This document shows, piece after piece, positions 54,245 to 63,954 of a stretch of 64,000 nt of DNA. The stretch comes from Bradyrhizobium sp. in8p8. Lineage in GTDB: Bacteria; Pseudomonadota; Alphaproteobacteria; Rhizobiales; Xanthobacteraceae. The stretch covers positions 22,467 to 86,466 of the forward strand of contig NZ_AUGD01000022.1 of assembly GCF_000426845.1 (NCBI RefSeq). The letters are read 5' to 3'. A model generated the notes under the pieces. The model saw nothing but the letters and a program-made list of their open reading frames with translations. It was not told the DNA's origin and ran no database searches. The position numbers were made by a program, and so were the translations under genes. Position 1 is the stretch's first letter; each line of letters starts with the position of its first letter.

Positions 54245-56035
54245 CTACCGCATCTCGTCCGGGGCATGGACGCCGAGGATGGCGAGGCCCGATGCCAGGA
54301 CCGAGACGACGCCCTGGACCATGGCCAGCCGCGCCTTCGTTAGATCTGCATCATTATTGATAATGAAGCGTAAATAGGGCAAATCGCGCCCCTTCGTCCA
54401 AAGTGCATGAAATTCGCTGGCTAAATCATAGAGATAAAAGGCGATTCGGTGCGGCTCGTGGGCCGCGGCGGCGGCTTCGAGCACACGTGGATATATTGCG
54501 AGGCGCTTGAGAAGTTCAAGCTCGACCGGGTCCGACAGCCGCTCGACCGCCGACTCACCGAGCCAGGCGATCCGAGTACCGGTATCCTCAGGCAGCTCCG
54601 GGAACACCTCGGCGCGCGCGTTGCGGAAGATCGAATGGCCGCGGGCGTGGCCGTACTGGACATAGAAAACCGGGTTGTCGCGCGACTGTTCCATGACCTT
54701 GGCAAGGTCGAAATCGAGCACCGCATCGTTCTTGCGGTAGAGCATCATGAAGCGGACGGCGTCCTGGCCGACCTCATCCACCACCTCACGCAAGGTGACG
54801 AAGTCCCCGCTTCGCTTGGACATTTTCACCGGTTCGCCATTGCGCAGCAGCTTCACCAACTGCACGATCTTGACGTCGAGCGCCCCCCTGCCTGACGTCG
54901 TCGCCTTCACCGCCGCCTGCATGCGCTTGATGTAGCCGCCATGGTCGGCGCCCCAGACGTCGATCATCTCGGCAAAGCCGCGGTCGAACTTGTTCTTGTG
55001 ATAGGCAATGTCGGAAGCGAAGTAGGTGTAGGAATTGTCCGACTTGATCAGCGGACGATCGACGTCGTCGCCGTAGGCCGTCGCCTTGAACAACAGCTGC
55101 TCACGGTCTTCCCAATCCTCGACCGGCGCGCCCTTCGGCGGCGGCAGTCGGCCTTCATAGATGTCGCCCTTGGCCTTCAGGAAATCGATGGTCTCGGCAA
55201 CCTTGTTGTTTCCGGTCTCGATCAGGGAGCGCTCGGAGAAGAATACGTCATGGCGGATGTTGAGGGCGGCGAGATCGTCCTTGATCTCGTCCATCATCAT
55301 CCCGATCGCCTTGGCGCGCACTGTCGGCAACCATTCGGCCTCGCTCTTCGCCAGGAGCTTGTCGCCATGCTCCTTGGCCAGCGCCGCTCCGACCGGCTTG
55401 AGGTAGTCGCCGGGATAGAGCCCTTCCGGAATGGCGCCGATGTTCTCGCCGAGCGCCTCGCGATATCTCAGGAACGCTGAGCGCGCGAGCACGTCGACCT
55501 GGGCGCCGGCGTCGTTGATATAATATTCGCGCGTGACGTCGTGACCTGCGAACTGAAGCAGGCTCGCCAGCGCGTCGCCGAACACCGCGCCGCGGCAATG
55601 GCCGACATGCATCGGCCCAGTCGGATTGGCAGAGACGTACTCGACATTGACTTTGGCGCCGCCGCGGACACGGCCGTAATCGGCCCCTTCGCGCAGCACC
55701 GTCCGCAGCGCCTCGGCCCAGGCGGCTGGCTTCAGCGTCAAGTTGATGAAGCCGGGTCCGGCGACGTCGACCTTGGCGATCAGCGTGTCGGCACGAAGCC
55801 GCTCGGCGATATTCTCGGCAAGATCGCGCGGCTTGGCCTTCGCCTCCTTCGCCAGCACCATGGCTGCGTTGGTCGCCATGTCGCCATGTGAGGCATCGCG
55901 CGGCGGCTCGACAACGACGCGCGAGAAATCGATGCCCTCGGGCCAATTGGCTTCCGCGGCGAGCGCGCGGCAGGCGGCGTGCACGCGCGCCAGCACGTCG
56001 GCGAACAGATGTAGGGATGAGGAGGTCTGGGGCAT
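54245..56035 (-). CDS. argS: Arginyl-tRNA synthetase
   Basis: 596 residues. Class I: HIGH-like motif HVGHCRGAVFGD and KMSKRSGDF. N-terminal Add-1 domain and C-terminal DALR (LYDLASEFHALWTKGRD). Charges tRNA-Arg and needs tRNA for activation. The gene follows dgt with a nine-base gap on the minus strand and precedes the SPOR gene, a classic alphaproteobacterial order. Confidence 0.97.
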   Translation of the reverse strand: MPQTSSSLHLFADVLARVHAACRALAAEANWPEGIDFSRVVVEPPRDASHGDMATNAAMVLAKEAKAKPRDLAENIAERLRADTLIAKVDVAGPGFINLTLKPAAWAEALRTVLREGADYGRVRGGAKVNVEYVSANPTGPMHVGHCRGAVFGDALASLLQFAGHDVTREYYINDAGAQVDVLARSAFLRYREALGENIGAIPEGLYPGDYLKPVGAALAKEHGDKLLAKSEAEWLPTVRAKAIGMMMDEIKDDLAALNIRHDVFFSERSLIETGNNKVAETIDFLKAKGDIYEGRLPPPKGAPVEDWEDREQLLFKATAYGDDVDRPLIKSDNSYTYFASDIAYHKNKFDRGFAEMIDVWGADHGGYIKRMQAAVKATTSGRGALDVKIVQLVKLLRNGEPVKMSKRSGDFVTLREVVDEVGQDAVRFMMLYRKNDAVLDFDLAKVMEQSRDNPVFYVQYGHARGHSIFRNARAEVFPELPEDTGTRIAWLGESAVERLSDPVELELLKRLAIYPRVLEAAAAAHEPHRIAFYLYDLASEFHALWTKGRDLPYLRFIINNDADLTKARLAMVQGVVSVLASGLAILGVHAPDEMR

Positions 56036-56044
56036 GGGCGCCGC

Positions 56045-57253
56045 CTAACGCAAATCCGGGGTCGAGTCAAAAAGCCGCTGGTGCTCGGTCAGGGCGAAAC
56101 GGTCGGTCATTCCGGCGATGAAATTGCCGATCCGGCGCGCCCGGTCGCCCTCATTGTCCGCCTCCGCGCCCAGCAGCCATTCAGGCGGCAGTTCGGACGG
56201 CTCCTTCAAATACCTTGCGAACAGGTCGAACAGGATCTGCTCCGCTTGCCCCATCACCCGCATCACGCGCTCGTGGCGATACATGTGCTGATACAGGAAG
56301 CCCTTGATGGCGGCTTCCTCCTCGGCGACCTCGGCGGGAAACGCGATCAGCGCCCTGCTCTGCTGCCGGACATCCTGGGCCGATTGCGGCTTGAGCGCCG
56401 CAAGGTTCCTCTGGGCCTCGGTGAACACCGCACCGATCAGATGCGAGATCAGCTCGCGCACCAGTTCGGCACCGCGCCTGACGTCTTCGAGATCGGGATA
56501 GTGCGCCGAAGTCTCGGCAATGATCTCCGCGGTGAGCGGCATCACCTTCAGTTCGTCGAGATTGAAGAGGCCGGCCCGCAGGCCGTCATCGATGTCGTGG
56601 GCATCGTAAGCGATATCGTCCGCGATTGCGGCGACTTGCGCTTCCAGCGAGGCGAAGCTCCACAATTCAAGGTCATAGGTCTTGATGTAGTCGGCTATCC
56701 CGACGGGAATGCCGTGCTCACGATAGCGTCCGGCCGGGGCGCCGCTGCGATCGGTGAGCGGACCGTTGTGCTTGACGATTCCTTCCAGCGCTTCCCAGGT
56801 CAGGTTCAGCCCATCGAACTCGGGATAGCGGTGCTCGAGCGAAGCGACGACGCGGAGCGTCTGGGCGTTGTGATCGAAGCCGCCAAACTCCCTCAGGCAG
56901 GCATCCAGCGCCCGCTCGCCGGCATGGCCAAAGGGCGGATGGCCGAGATCGTGGGCGAGCGCCAGGGTTTCCGTAAGGTCCTCATCCAGCCCGAGCTGTC
57001 GGGCCAGCGCTCGGGCGATCTGTGCCACCTCCAGCGAGTGGGTCAGCCTGGTGCGATAATGGTCGCCTTCATGGAACACGAACACCTGGGTCTTGTACTT
57101 CAGGCGGCGGAACGCGGTGGAATGGATGACCCGGTCGCAATCCCGCCGGAACGGGCTGCGGGTCCGGCTCGGGGGCTCGGTGACCAGCCGGCCTCGGCTG
57201 CGATCGGGGTCGCAGGCATAGGGCGCGCGGGGGGCTGCCATTCCGACGGACAC
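56045..57253 (-). CDS. dgt: Deoxyguanosinetriphosphate triphosphohydrolase-like protein
   Basis: 402 residues, HD superfamily. Metal ligands appear in TRLTHSLEVAQIARALA and LAHDLGHPPFGHAGE, with further EAQVAAIADDIAYDAHDIDD. Hydrolyses dNTP to deoxynucleoside and triphosphate, adjusting dNTP pools. Length indicates the shorter dGTPase-like (type 2) group. Divergent from the Fe-S carrier gene; the 121-bp spacer should hold both promoters. Confidence 0.93.
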   Translation of the reverse strand: MSVGMAAPRAPYACDPDRSRGRLVTEPPSRTRSPFRRDCDRVIHSTAFRRLKYKTQVFVFHEGDHYRTRLTHSLEVAQIARALARQLGLDEDLTETLALAHDLGHPPFGHAGERALDACLREFGGFDHNAQTLRVVASLEHRYPEFDGLNLTWEALEGIVKHNGPLTDRSGAPAGRYREHGIPVGIADYIKTYDLELWSFASLEAQVAAIADDIAYDAHDIDDGLRAGLFNLDELKVMPLTAEIIAETSAHYPDLEDVRRGAELVRELISHLIGAVFTEAQRNLAALKPQSAQDVRQQSRALIAFPAEVAEEEAAIKGFLYQHMYRHERVMRVMGQAEQILFDLFARYLKEPSELPPEWLLGAEADNEGDRARRIGNFIAGMTDRFALTEHQRLFDSTPDLR

Positions 57254-57374
57254 GACGAATTTAGTCCCTATCCATTTGATTCTGCGTATCCTTGCACTTA
57301 ACTATGCCGGACGCGGGACACCAAATGAAATGGGCAAGACCTTTCTGTGACTGCGGGACGATCGGAGACCGACC

Positions 57375-57704
57375 ATGACGACTGCCGTGACCATCAGTGA
57401 CCGCGCCGCACGCCGGATTGGGGAGATCCTCAAGGGCGAAGGCTCCGGCGCGATGCTGCGCATCTCCGTCGAGGGCGGCGGCTGCTCCGGCTTCCAGTAC
57501 AAGTTCGACATCGACCGGGCCCGTACCGACGACGATCTCGTAATCGAGCAGGACAATGCGGTGGTGCTGGTCGATTCCGCCTCCCAGCCGTTCCTGGCGG
57601 GGTCGCAGGTCGATTTCGTCGATGACCTGATCGGCGCCTCGTTCCGCGTCAACAATCCGAACGCCACTGCGTCCTGCGGCTGCGGCACCAGCTTCTCGGT
57701 CTGA
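57375..57704 (+). CDS. erpA: Iron-sulfur cluster insertion protein (A-type carrier)
   Basis: 109 residues, HesB/IscA/ErpA fold. Three conserved Cys: one in GGGCSGFQY and two in SCGCGTSFSV at the C-terminus. Delivers Fe-S clusters to apo-enzymes. Divergent from dgt, as often in alphaproteobacteria. It is convergent with the hybrid kinase gene (5-bp gap). ErpA versus IscA subtype cannot be fixed by eye; symbol is by usual annotation. Confidence 0.88.
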   Translation: MTTAVTISDRAARRIGEILKGEGSGAMLRISVEGGGCSGFQYKFDIDRARTDDDLVIEQDNAVVLVDSASQPFLAGSQVDFVDDLIGASFRVNNPNATASCGCGTSFSV

Positions 57705-57709
57705 GGCGG

Positions 57710-60034
57710 CTACGCTCCGGTTATCTGCCTTTCCTCCTCCGTCCACTCCACCTCGATCGGCGCCAGCTCCGGCTGGAGCGGCGCGTCCTCCGACATGGTG
57801 TAGCCGTCGAGCGCACGCAGCAACGCCGCGACCAGCGCCGGCTTGCGCAGCGGCTTGGCAAGGAAGTCCGACATGCCCGCCTCGCGGCAGATCTTGACAT
57901 CCTCCGAGAAGGCATTGGCCGTAAGTGCTATGATGGGTAAGGCTTTGCAGCTCCCGCCTTGCGCCCGGATCGCCCGCGTCGCGGCGAGCCCATCCATATC
58001 GGGCATGCGCACGTCCATCAGCACGACATCGTAATCGCTCTCGGATGCCGCCGCGACGGCCTCGACACCATCGGTGACGACACGCAATTCGACCTCGAAC
58101 GCGCCCAGCATCTTGCTTACGACCATCCGATTGACTGCATCGTCCTCCGCGACCAGCACCTTCAGCGGCCGGTCGAGACTGGCGATACGGGCCTTGAGCT
58201 CCTCGGCCTCATCGCGGCCTGTGGCCTGGTCCGATACCGGCACCTGACTCCAAGGCAACACCAGCGTGAAGCGGAAACTCGAGCCCTCGCCCGGCGTCGA
58301 GGTGACTCCGATGGTGCCGCCCATCTGCTCGATGATCCGCCGTGAGATGGCAAGCCCGAGGCCGGTGCCGCCAAAGCGGCGGCTGATCGAAGCGTCAGCC
58401 TGGGCGAAGTCGCTGAAGAGCTGGCCCAGCTTTTCCGGGGCGATGCCGATGCCGCTGTCGGTGACCGTCCATTCGACGGTCGCCAGCAAGTCGCGCCGCG
58501 CCTGGCAGGTGACCGAAATCGTCACCTCGCCTTCATCGGTGAACTTCACCGCATTGGATGCGAGATTGAGCAGCACCTGGCGGATGCGCGCGACGTCGCC
58601 GCGCAGCGTCGGCGGCAGGTTTGGATCGAGCTCGACGTTGACGGTCAGTCCCCTGCTCTTGGCGCCTGCGCGAACAACGGTTGCGACAGCTTCGACCAGC
58701 GCCTGCGGGACGAAATCGATCGCCTCGAAGGTGAAGCGCCCGGCCTCGAGCTTGGACAAGTCGAGAATGTCATTGAGGATACGCTGGAGATTATCGCCGG
58801 AGTCGCGGATCGTGGCGACGGCTTCGCGTTGCTCGGGGTCGAGCGTGGTTTCAAGCAACATGCTGGCGAGCCCGAGGACACCATTCATCGGCGTGCGGAT
58901 CTCGTGGCTCATCACCGCAAGGAAGTCGGACTTGGCGCGGCTTTCGGCCTCGGCCTTTTCAGCGCGCCAGCGTTCGGTGACGTCGCGGCCGAAGCCGCGA
59001 TAACCGAGGAACTGGCCGTCGCGGTCATAGGCCGGCTTGGCCGTCAGCGACCACAGCCGCGCCTCGCCGCCGGCGACGACCGTGAGGTTCATCTCGTGCA
59101 GCGGTTCATTCTGCTCCATCAGGCCGACGACATTGTAGGCTGCGCGCTTGTCCTCTGGGCAAAGCATGTCGAGCACATCGGCGAAGTGTGATCCCTTCAG
59201 CAGTGGAAGCGGCAGCTGCGCGACGTCCGCGAAGCGCTGGGGTACGTCGACCAGATGCCCGTCGGCATCGGTCTGCCACAGCCAGTCGCTGGCGTTCTCC
59301 TGGAAGTCTTTCAGCAGCAGCGAGATGATCTCGGTCTGGCGCTCGAGCTCGAACTGGGCCTTGAGATTGCCGAGGAACAGGTTGCCCTGCGAGACGATGT
59401 TGCGCGCCATGAAGAATGCGAACAACAGCAGGAACACCGAGGTCACCAGATAGGGCCCGGTGCCGCACAGGAGCAGCGCACCGGCGCAGGCGACGGTCAT
59501 GGTGGCGAGATAGACGAGACCCGCACGAGGGAATGTCGAGAGCGTGAAGGCGCCGCCCGACATCATGCCGACCATCAGGCAGGCCAGGATCAGCTGGCCG
59601 GTCGGCTCGACGCGGCTGAACAGGGCGAGCGGCAGCGCGCCCCAGACTGCGGCGAGGAAGAAGGCCTGCCGCAGCATCTGTCGGCCAGCGCGGGTGGAGG
59701 CTTCCTGCGGCGGATTTTGATGCGACCGACGCCATGAGCGCACAGCAAGCGAAGCGGTGGCGGCGAGCGTCAGGCCCCAGATCGCGAGGAAGTCGTTCCA
59801 GCCCCTGCCCCAGAACATGATCAGGACGATGGCGACGTTGAGCATCGTCACCGCCATGGTGACCGGGATCAACCGCGTCACGGCGTCGATCTGCTTGGCG
59901 CGGATGCGGCGGACCTGCCGCTCGCTGAGATCGGCGATCAGGCCGTCCTCGATCTCGAAGCCGCCGAGCCAATACAGGAATGCGCCGATCAGGCCGTCAC
60001 GCGGCTCAATTCGCTTCATTGACTGTCCGGCCAT
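57710..60034 (-). CDS. Hybrid sensor histidine kinase/response regulator
   Basis: 774 residues. An N-terminal membrane sensor with about six helices (50-215), a PAS-like domain (about 240-355, WLWQTDADGHLVDV...GYRGFGRDVTER), HisKA with His377 in FLAVMSHEIRTPMNG, HATPase (LNLASNAVKFTDEG, DSGIGIAPEK, GGTGLGLAISR), and REC with Asp674 in VVLMDVRMPDMDG. An in-frame ATG at 60019 is an alternative. Signal and output partner unknown. No cognate regulator lies beside it. Convergent with erpA and divergent from xthA. Confidence 0.9.
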   Translation of the reverse strand: MAGQSMKRIEPRDGLIGAFLYWLGGFEIEDGLIADLSERQVRRIRAKQIDAVTRLIPVTMAVTMLNVAIVLIMFWGRGWNDFLAIWGLTLAATASLAVRSWRRSHQNPPQEASTRAGRQMLRQAFFLAAVWGALPLALFSRVEPTGQLILACLMVGMMSGGAFTLSTFPRAGLVYLATMTVACAGALLLCGTGPYLVTSVFLLLFAFFMARNIVSQGNLFLGNLKAQFELERQTEIISLLLKDFQENASDWLWQTDADGHLVDVPQRFADVAQLPLPLLKGSHFADVLDMLCPEDKRAAYNVVGLMEQNEPLHEMNLTVVAGGEARLWSLTAKPAYDRDGQFLGYRGFGRDVTERWRAEKAEAESRAKSDFLAVMSHEIRTPMNGVLGLASMLLETTLDPEQREAVATIRDSGDNLQRILNDILDLSKLEAGRFTFEAIDFVPQALVEAVATVVRAGAKSRGLTVNVELDPNLPPTLRGDVARIRQVLLNLASNAVKFTDEGEVTISVTCQARRDLLATVEWTVTDSGIGIAPEKLGQLFSDFAQADASISRRFGGTGLGLAISRRIIEQMGGTIGVTSTPGEGSSFRFTLVLPWSQVPVSDQATGRDEAEELKARIASLDRPLKVLVAEDDAVNRMVVSKMLGAFEVELRVVTDGVEAVAAASESDYDVVLMDVRMPDMDGLAATRAIRAQGGSCKALPIIALTANAFSEDVKICREAGMSDFLAKPLRKPALVAALLRALDGYTMSEDAPLQPELAPIEVEWTEEERQITGA

Positions 60035-60170
60035 CCCATCAGCAACCTTTTGACGATCAATGACCTGCCGCCTGCTTAAGCCGGGTTAATTTTGTGGGTG
60101 ATTTTGCGGCGTCCTTGACGGGCGCGTTTGCAGTTTGTTCTAACCATGCCTCCTGCCCGGAGCCGTCGAT

Positions 60171-60968
60171 ATGTCCATCAGAGTAGCCACCTGGAACGTG
60201 AACTCGGTCCGGCAGCGGATTGATCTCCTCCTGACCTGGTTGAAGGAGTGCCAGCCCGACATCGTCTGCCTCCAGGAGATCAAATGCGTCGACGAGGCCT
60301 TCCCGCGGCTGGAGATCGAGGCGCTCGGCTACAACGTGGTCACGCACGGGCAGAAGACGTTCAACGGCGTCGCCCTGCTCTCCAAGCTCCGGTTCGACGA
60401 GACCAAGTCGGGGCTCGCCGGCGACGACGAGGATACGCATGCCCGCTTCCTCGAAGGCGTGGTGACCCTCAAGCGCGGGGTACTGCGTATCGCCTGTCTC
60501 TATCTACCCAACGGCAATCCGGTCGGGACGGAGAAATACCCTTACAAGCTCAAATGGATGTCGCGGCTTCTTGAATATTCGAAGGAGCGTCTCAAGGCGG
60601 AGGAGCCACTGATCCTCGCAGGCGACTTCAACGTCATCCCGCAGGCCCGCGACGTGCACAATCCGGCCGCCTGGACCGAGGACGCCCTGTTCAAGACGGA
60701 GACGCGGGAGAGCTTTCAGTCCCTGCTCGGCCTCGGCCTGACCGATGCCTTGCGGGCCGTCACCGACGAGCCGGGGCTGTACACCTTCTGGGACTACCAG
60801 GCCGGAGCCTGGCAGAAGAACCAGGGCCTGCGCATCGACCATCTGCTGCTGTCGCCACAGGCCAGCGACCGGCTCGCCAATGTCGGAATCGACAGCTATG
60901 TCCGCGGCTGGGAGAAGCCGTCGGACCACGTGCCGGTATGGGCGGATCTGGATCTGGAGGCGGCCTGA
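60171..60968 (+). CDS. xthA: Exodeoxyribonuclease III
   Basis: 265 residues, EEP nuclease fold. Metal/active-site motifs: VATWNVNSVRQR, CLQEIKCVDE (Glu), GDFNVIPQARDVHNP (Asp/Asn), RIDHLLLSPQA, and SDHVPVWADL (Asp-His). Repairs abasic sites (AP endonuclease) and degrades DNA 3'-5'. ATG 60171. Divergent from the hybrid kinase gene, convergent with the Sel1 gene. Confidence 0.95.
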   Translation: MSIRVATWNVNSVRQRIDLLLTWLKECQPDIVCLQEIKCVDEAFPRLEIEALGYNVVTHGQKTFNGVALLSKLRFDETKSGLAGDDEDTHARFLEGVVTLKRGVLRIACLYLPNGNPVGTEKYPYKLKWMSRLLEYSKERLKAEEPLILAGDFNVIPQARDVHNPAAWTEDALFKTETRESFQSLLGLGLTDALRAVTDEPGLYTFWDYQAGAWQKNQGLRIDHLLLSPQASDRLANVGIDSYVRGWEKPSDHVPVWADLDLEAA

Positions 60969-60983
60969 AGCCGCCTCGGCCGC

Positions 60984-61805
60984 TTACTCCCGGCGGCCCT
61001 GCACCCACTGCTCCAGCATCTGCAGGCACATGGCGCGGTCGTCGTCCGAGGCCTTGGCGAAGGCGCGGTTGTAGCTTTCCTTGATCCAGACCTCGTCGGG
61101 ACCTGCGCTGTCGCGCGCCAGGGTCAGCCACATCAGGCCGCGTGCGGCCTGCCGCGGCAGGCGGTCGCCGTTGAACAGCATCTGGCCGAGCAGCGCCTGC
61201 GCCTGGTGCTGTCCCTTCTGCGCGGCGAGACCAAGCCAGCGCGCACCGTAGCGGAAGTCCTCACGCGAGGCGTCGGGGGTCTTCAGGTACAGACGGGCGA
61301 GATCGTACTGCGCGTCCGCGTTGCCGAAATAGGAGGCGGCATAGGAGAACATCTCCCGCGCCCGGTCCGGATCGGCCTTGACCTTCGAATTCGGAATGCC
61401 GGCCAGATAGTAGCGGCCGAGCGCGACGAAGGCGTTGGCCACGATCTGCGCCTGCGGGGCCGACGGGCTGTCCTCGGCATGCGCGTTGGCGATCCGGCTG
61501 AAATATTCGAAGGCGCGCAGATCGTCCTGAGCGACACCGTCGCCATTGGCGTACATGCGGCCGAGCTTCCACTGCGCGATCGGGTGACCGCCCTCGGCAG
61601 CATATTGCAGGGCGCTGAGCGAGGTTTCCTGCGTCACCGGCGCGACCTTGCCGCGCAAGGTCGTCGCGCTTCCCGGCAAGTTGGTCACGACCGGGATGGC
61701 CGCATCCTTGGGGTTGACCGGCGCACCGTCAAAGGCGAGCGCCGGCGCGGCCAGCGCGGCCGCCCCCAACACAAACGCAACTGTGGCACGCCTAAATGTC
61801 CGCAT
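60984..61805 (-). CDS. Exported Sel1-like repeat protein
   Basis: 273 residues with a signal peptide (VAFVLGAAALAAPALAF). At least four Sel1-type repeats of about 36 residues, e.g. AAEGGHPIAQWKLGRMYANG, YAASYFGNADAQYDLARLYL and GLAAQKGQHQAQALLGQMLF. Solenoid mediating protein interactions in the periplasm; function unknown. The start codon overlaps the ilvD 3' end by 14 bases on the same strand, so it is likely co-transcribed with ilvD. Confidence 0.85.
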   Translation of the reverse strand: MRTFRRATVAFVLGAAALAAPALAFDGAPVNPKDAAIPVVTNLPGSATTLRGKVAPVTQETSLSALQYAAEGGHPIAQWKLGRMYANGDGVAQDDLRAFEYFSRIANAHAEDSPSAPQAQIVANAFVALGRYYLAGIPNSKVKADPDRAREMFSYAASYFGNADAQYDLARLYLKTPDASREDFRYGARWLGLAAQKGQHQAQALLGQMLFNGDRLPRQAARGLMWLTLARDSAGPDEVWIKESYNRAFAKASDDDRAMCLQMLEQWVQGRRE

Positions 61806-63513
61806 AGCACTGTTTCTCGTGCGCGCCGCCCGGATGGGTCACTGCCCCTCCGACCGCTGGTCCAACCTGCTGAGCATACTTCCAGAGCGCACCCGACGTA
61901 TGATTAGTCGCGCGAGCGCTCCATTTGGTCTTGCGCTGGGCGAGCTCGGCGTCGCTCAATTTTACGTTAAGCGTACCGGCGACCGCGTCGATTTCGATGA
62001 TATCGCCGTCCTCAAGCAGCCCGATTGGTCCGCCGACCGCCGCCTCCGGCCCGACATGGCCGATGCAGAAGCCGCGGGTCGCGCCGGAGAAGCGGCCGTC
62101 GGTGATGAGCGCGATCTTGCCGCCCATGCCCTGGCCGGTCAGCGCTGCTGTGGTCTGGAGCATTTCCCGCATGCCGGGGCCGCCCCTTGGCCCCTCGTAG
62201 CGGATCACGATCACTTCGCCTTCGCGGTAAGTGCGCTTCTGAACCGCCTCGAAAGCATCCTCCTCACGGTCGAAGCACCTGGCCGGACCGGTGAACCTGA
62301 GGTTGGACATTCCCGCGACTTTCACGATCGCACCTTCTGGCGCCAAATTTCCCTTCAGACCGACCACACCGCCCGTGACGGTGATGGGTTTGTCTGCCGG
62401 GTGCACCACGTCCTGGTGCGGATTCCACTTCACGCTCTTGAGGTTTTCGGCGATCGTGCGGCCCGTGACGGTAAGGCAATCACCGTGCAGGAAGCCGTTG
62501 TCGAGCAGCGTCTTCATCAGAAGCGGTATGCCACCTACTTCAAACATGTCTTTGGCGACATAACGGCCGCCCGGCTTCAAATCCGCGACATATGGTGTCT
62601 TTTTGAAGATTTCGGCGACGTCGAATAAGTCGAACTTGATGCCGGCCTCATGTGCGATCGCCGGCAGGTGCAGCGCAGCATTGGTCGAGCCGCCTGACGC
62701 GGCGACCACGGCAGCCGCATTCTCCAGCGCCTTGAGGGTGACGATGTCGCGCGGCCGGATGTTGGACGCGATCAGGTCCATCACCTTCTCGCCCGCGGTC
62801 ATGCAGAACGCATCGCGGATCTCATAGGGTGCCGGGGCACCGGCCGAGTATGGCAGCGCAAGGCCGATCGCCTCGGACACCGTGGCCATCGTATTGGCCG
62901 TGAACTGCGCACCGCAGGCGCCCGCCGAAGGGCAGGCCACGCGCTCGATCTCGTCGAGATCCTCGTCCGACATCGCGCCGACCGAATGCTTGCCGACGGC
63001 CTCGAACATGTCCTGCACGGTGACCTGCTGCCCGCGGAAATTGCCGGGCAAGATCGAGCCGCCGTAAATGAAGATCGAGGGCACGTTGAGACGGACCATC
63101 GCCATCATCATGCCCGGCAGCGATTTGTCGCAGCCGGCAAGCCCGACCAGCGCATCATAGGCATGGCCACGCACGGTCAGTTCGACGGAATCAGCGATGC
63201 ATTCGCGTGACGGCAGCGAGGAGCGCATGCCGTCATGGCCCATGGCGATGCCGTCTGTCACGGTGATGGTGCAGAATTCGCGCGGCGTCCCACCGGCCGA
63301 TGCCACGCCCTTCTTCACCGCCTGCGCCTGGCGCATCAGGGCGATGTTGCAGGGAGCCGCTTCATTCCAGCACGAGGCGACGCCGACGAAAGGCTGGTGG
63401 ATCTGCTCGGTGGTCAGACCCATCGCATAGAAGTAGGACCGATGCGGCGCGCGCGCAGGGCCTTCCGTCACGTGACGGCTCGGCAGCCTCTGCTTGTCGA
63501 TCTTCGCGCCCAT
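61792..63513 (-). CDS. ilvD: Dihydroxy-acid dehydratase
   Basis: 573 residues from ATG 63513 (MGAKIDKQRLPSRHVTEG); ATG 63534 is an alternative. Fe-S cluster Cys in VGLAGCDKSLPGMMMAM and CPSAGACGAQFTANTMATV, with the metal-binding GITVTDGIAMGHDGMRSS region nearby (TDGIAMGHDGM visible). Dehydrates dihydroxy-acids to the 2-oxo acids of valine, isoleucine and pantothenate synthesis. Overlaps the Sel1-repeat gene by 14 bases downstream. An inverted repeat lies about 100 bp upstream. Confidence 0.95.
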   Translation of the reverse strand: MGAKIDKQRLPSRHVTEGPARAPHRSYFYAMGLTTEQIHQPFVGVASCWNEAAPCNIALMRQAQAVKKGVASAGGTPREFCTITVTDGIAMGHDGMRSSLPSRECIADSVELTVRGHAYDALVGLAGCDKSLPGMMMAMVRLNVPSIFIYGGSILPGNFRGQQVTVQDMFEAVGKHSVGAMSDEDLDEIERVACPSAGACGAQFTANTMATVSEAIGLALPYSAGAPAPYEIRDAFCMTAGEKVMDLIASNIRPRDIVTLKALENAAAVVAASGGSTNAALHLPAIAHEAGIKFDLFDVAEIFKKTPYVADLKPGGRYVAKDMFEVGGIPLLMKTLLDNGFLHGDCLTVTGRTIAENLKSVKWNPHQDVVHPADKPITVTGGVVGLKGNLAPEGAIVKVAGMSNLRFTGPARCFDREEDAFEAVQKRTYREGEVIVIRYEGPRGGPGMREMLQTTAALTGQGMGGKIALITDGRFSGATRGFCIGHVGPEAAVGGPIGLLEDGDIIEIDAVAGTLNVKLSDAELAQRKTKWSARATNHTSGALWKYAQQVGPAVGGAVTHPGGAHEKQCYADI

Positions 63514-63615
63514 GCAACCAGTTTCCCCAGCCAACCCTTTCAGACCCGAAAAATCAGAGCCAAGATTTGAATCGACCTTGGGATTTTCTCGTTGCCTTCG
63601 AAGACCGCCGCTGCT

Positions 63616-63631
63616 CTCTAAAACATTAGAG
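63616..63631. promoter_or_regulatory. Inverted repeat CTCTAA-N4-TTAGAG upstream of ilvD
   Basis: Perfect 6-bp arms, 103 bp before the ilvD start. Probably an operator; the regulator is unknown. Confidence 0.4.
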
Positions 63632-63954
63632 CGATTTTATTCATGTTCGGGTGTGGCCAAAAAGCGGCGGCGATGCGAACCACCCGCGACGAGGGTTAAA
63701 TCGAAGAGGAGTGTTGCGCGGGCGGCACAATCGTAACCAGGAAGACACGGATTAGCCTACCGCGATACCTCGCAGGGACGATGTTATACAACCTTTGATT
63801 TTTTAGCTGGAGAACTGCACCTCGTTCCGACGGCGACGCCGGCACCCGTGAGTGAGTCGGGCCTACCCCCTCTCGGTTGCGGCAGGCACAGGCATCTCAA
63901 TTCTCAGACACGCCTGCCCGATCTCGCGGCGTGTTTCGCCCGAGCTTTGCTTGA

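Noticed and set aside
63494..63736. 80-residue plus-strand frame upstream of ilvD
   Set aside because: Starts in ilvD antisense, no coding character, and spans the inverted repeat.
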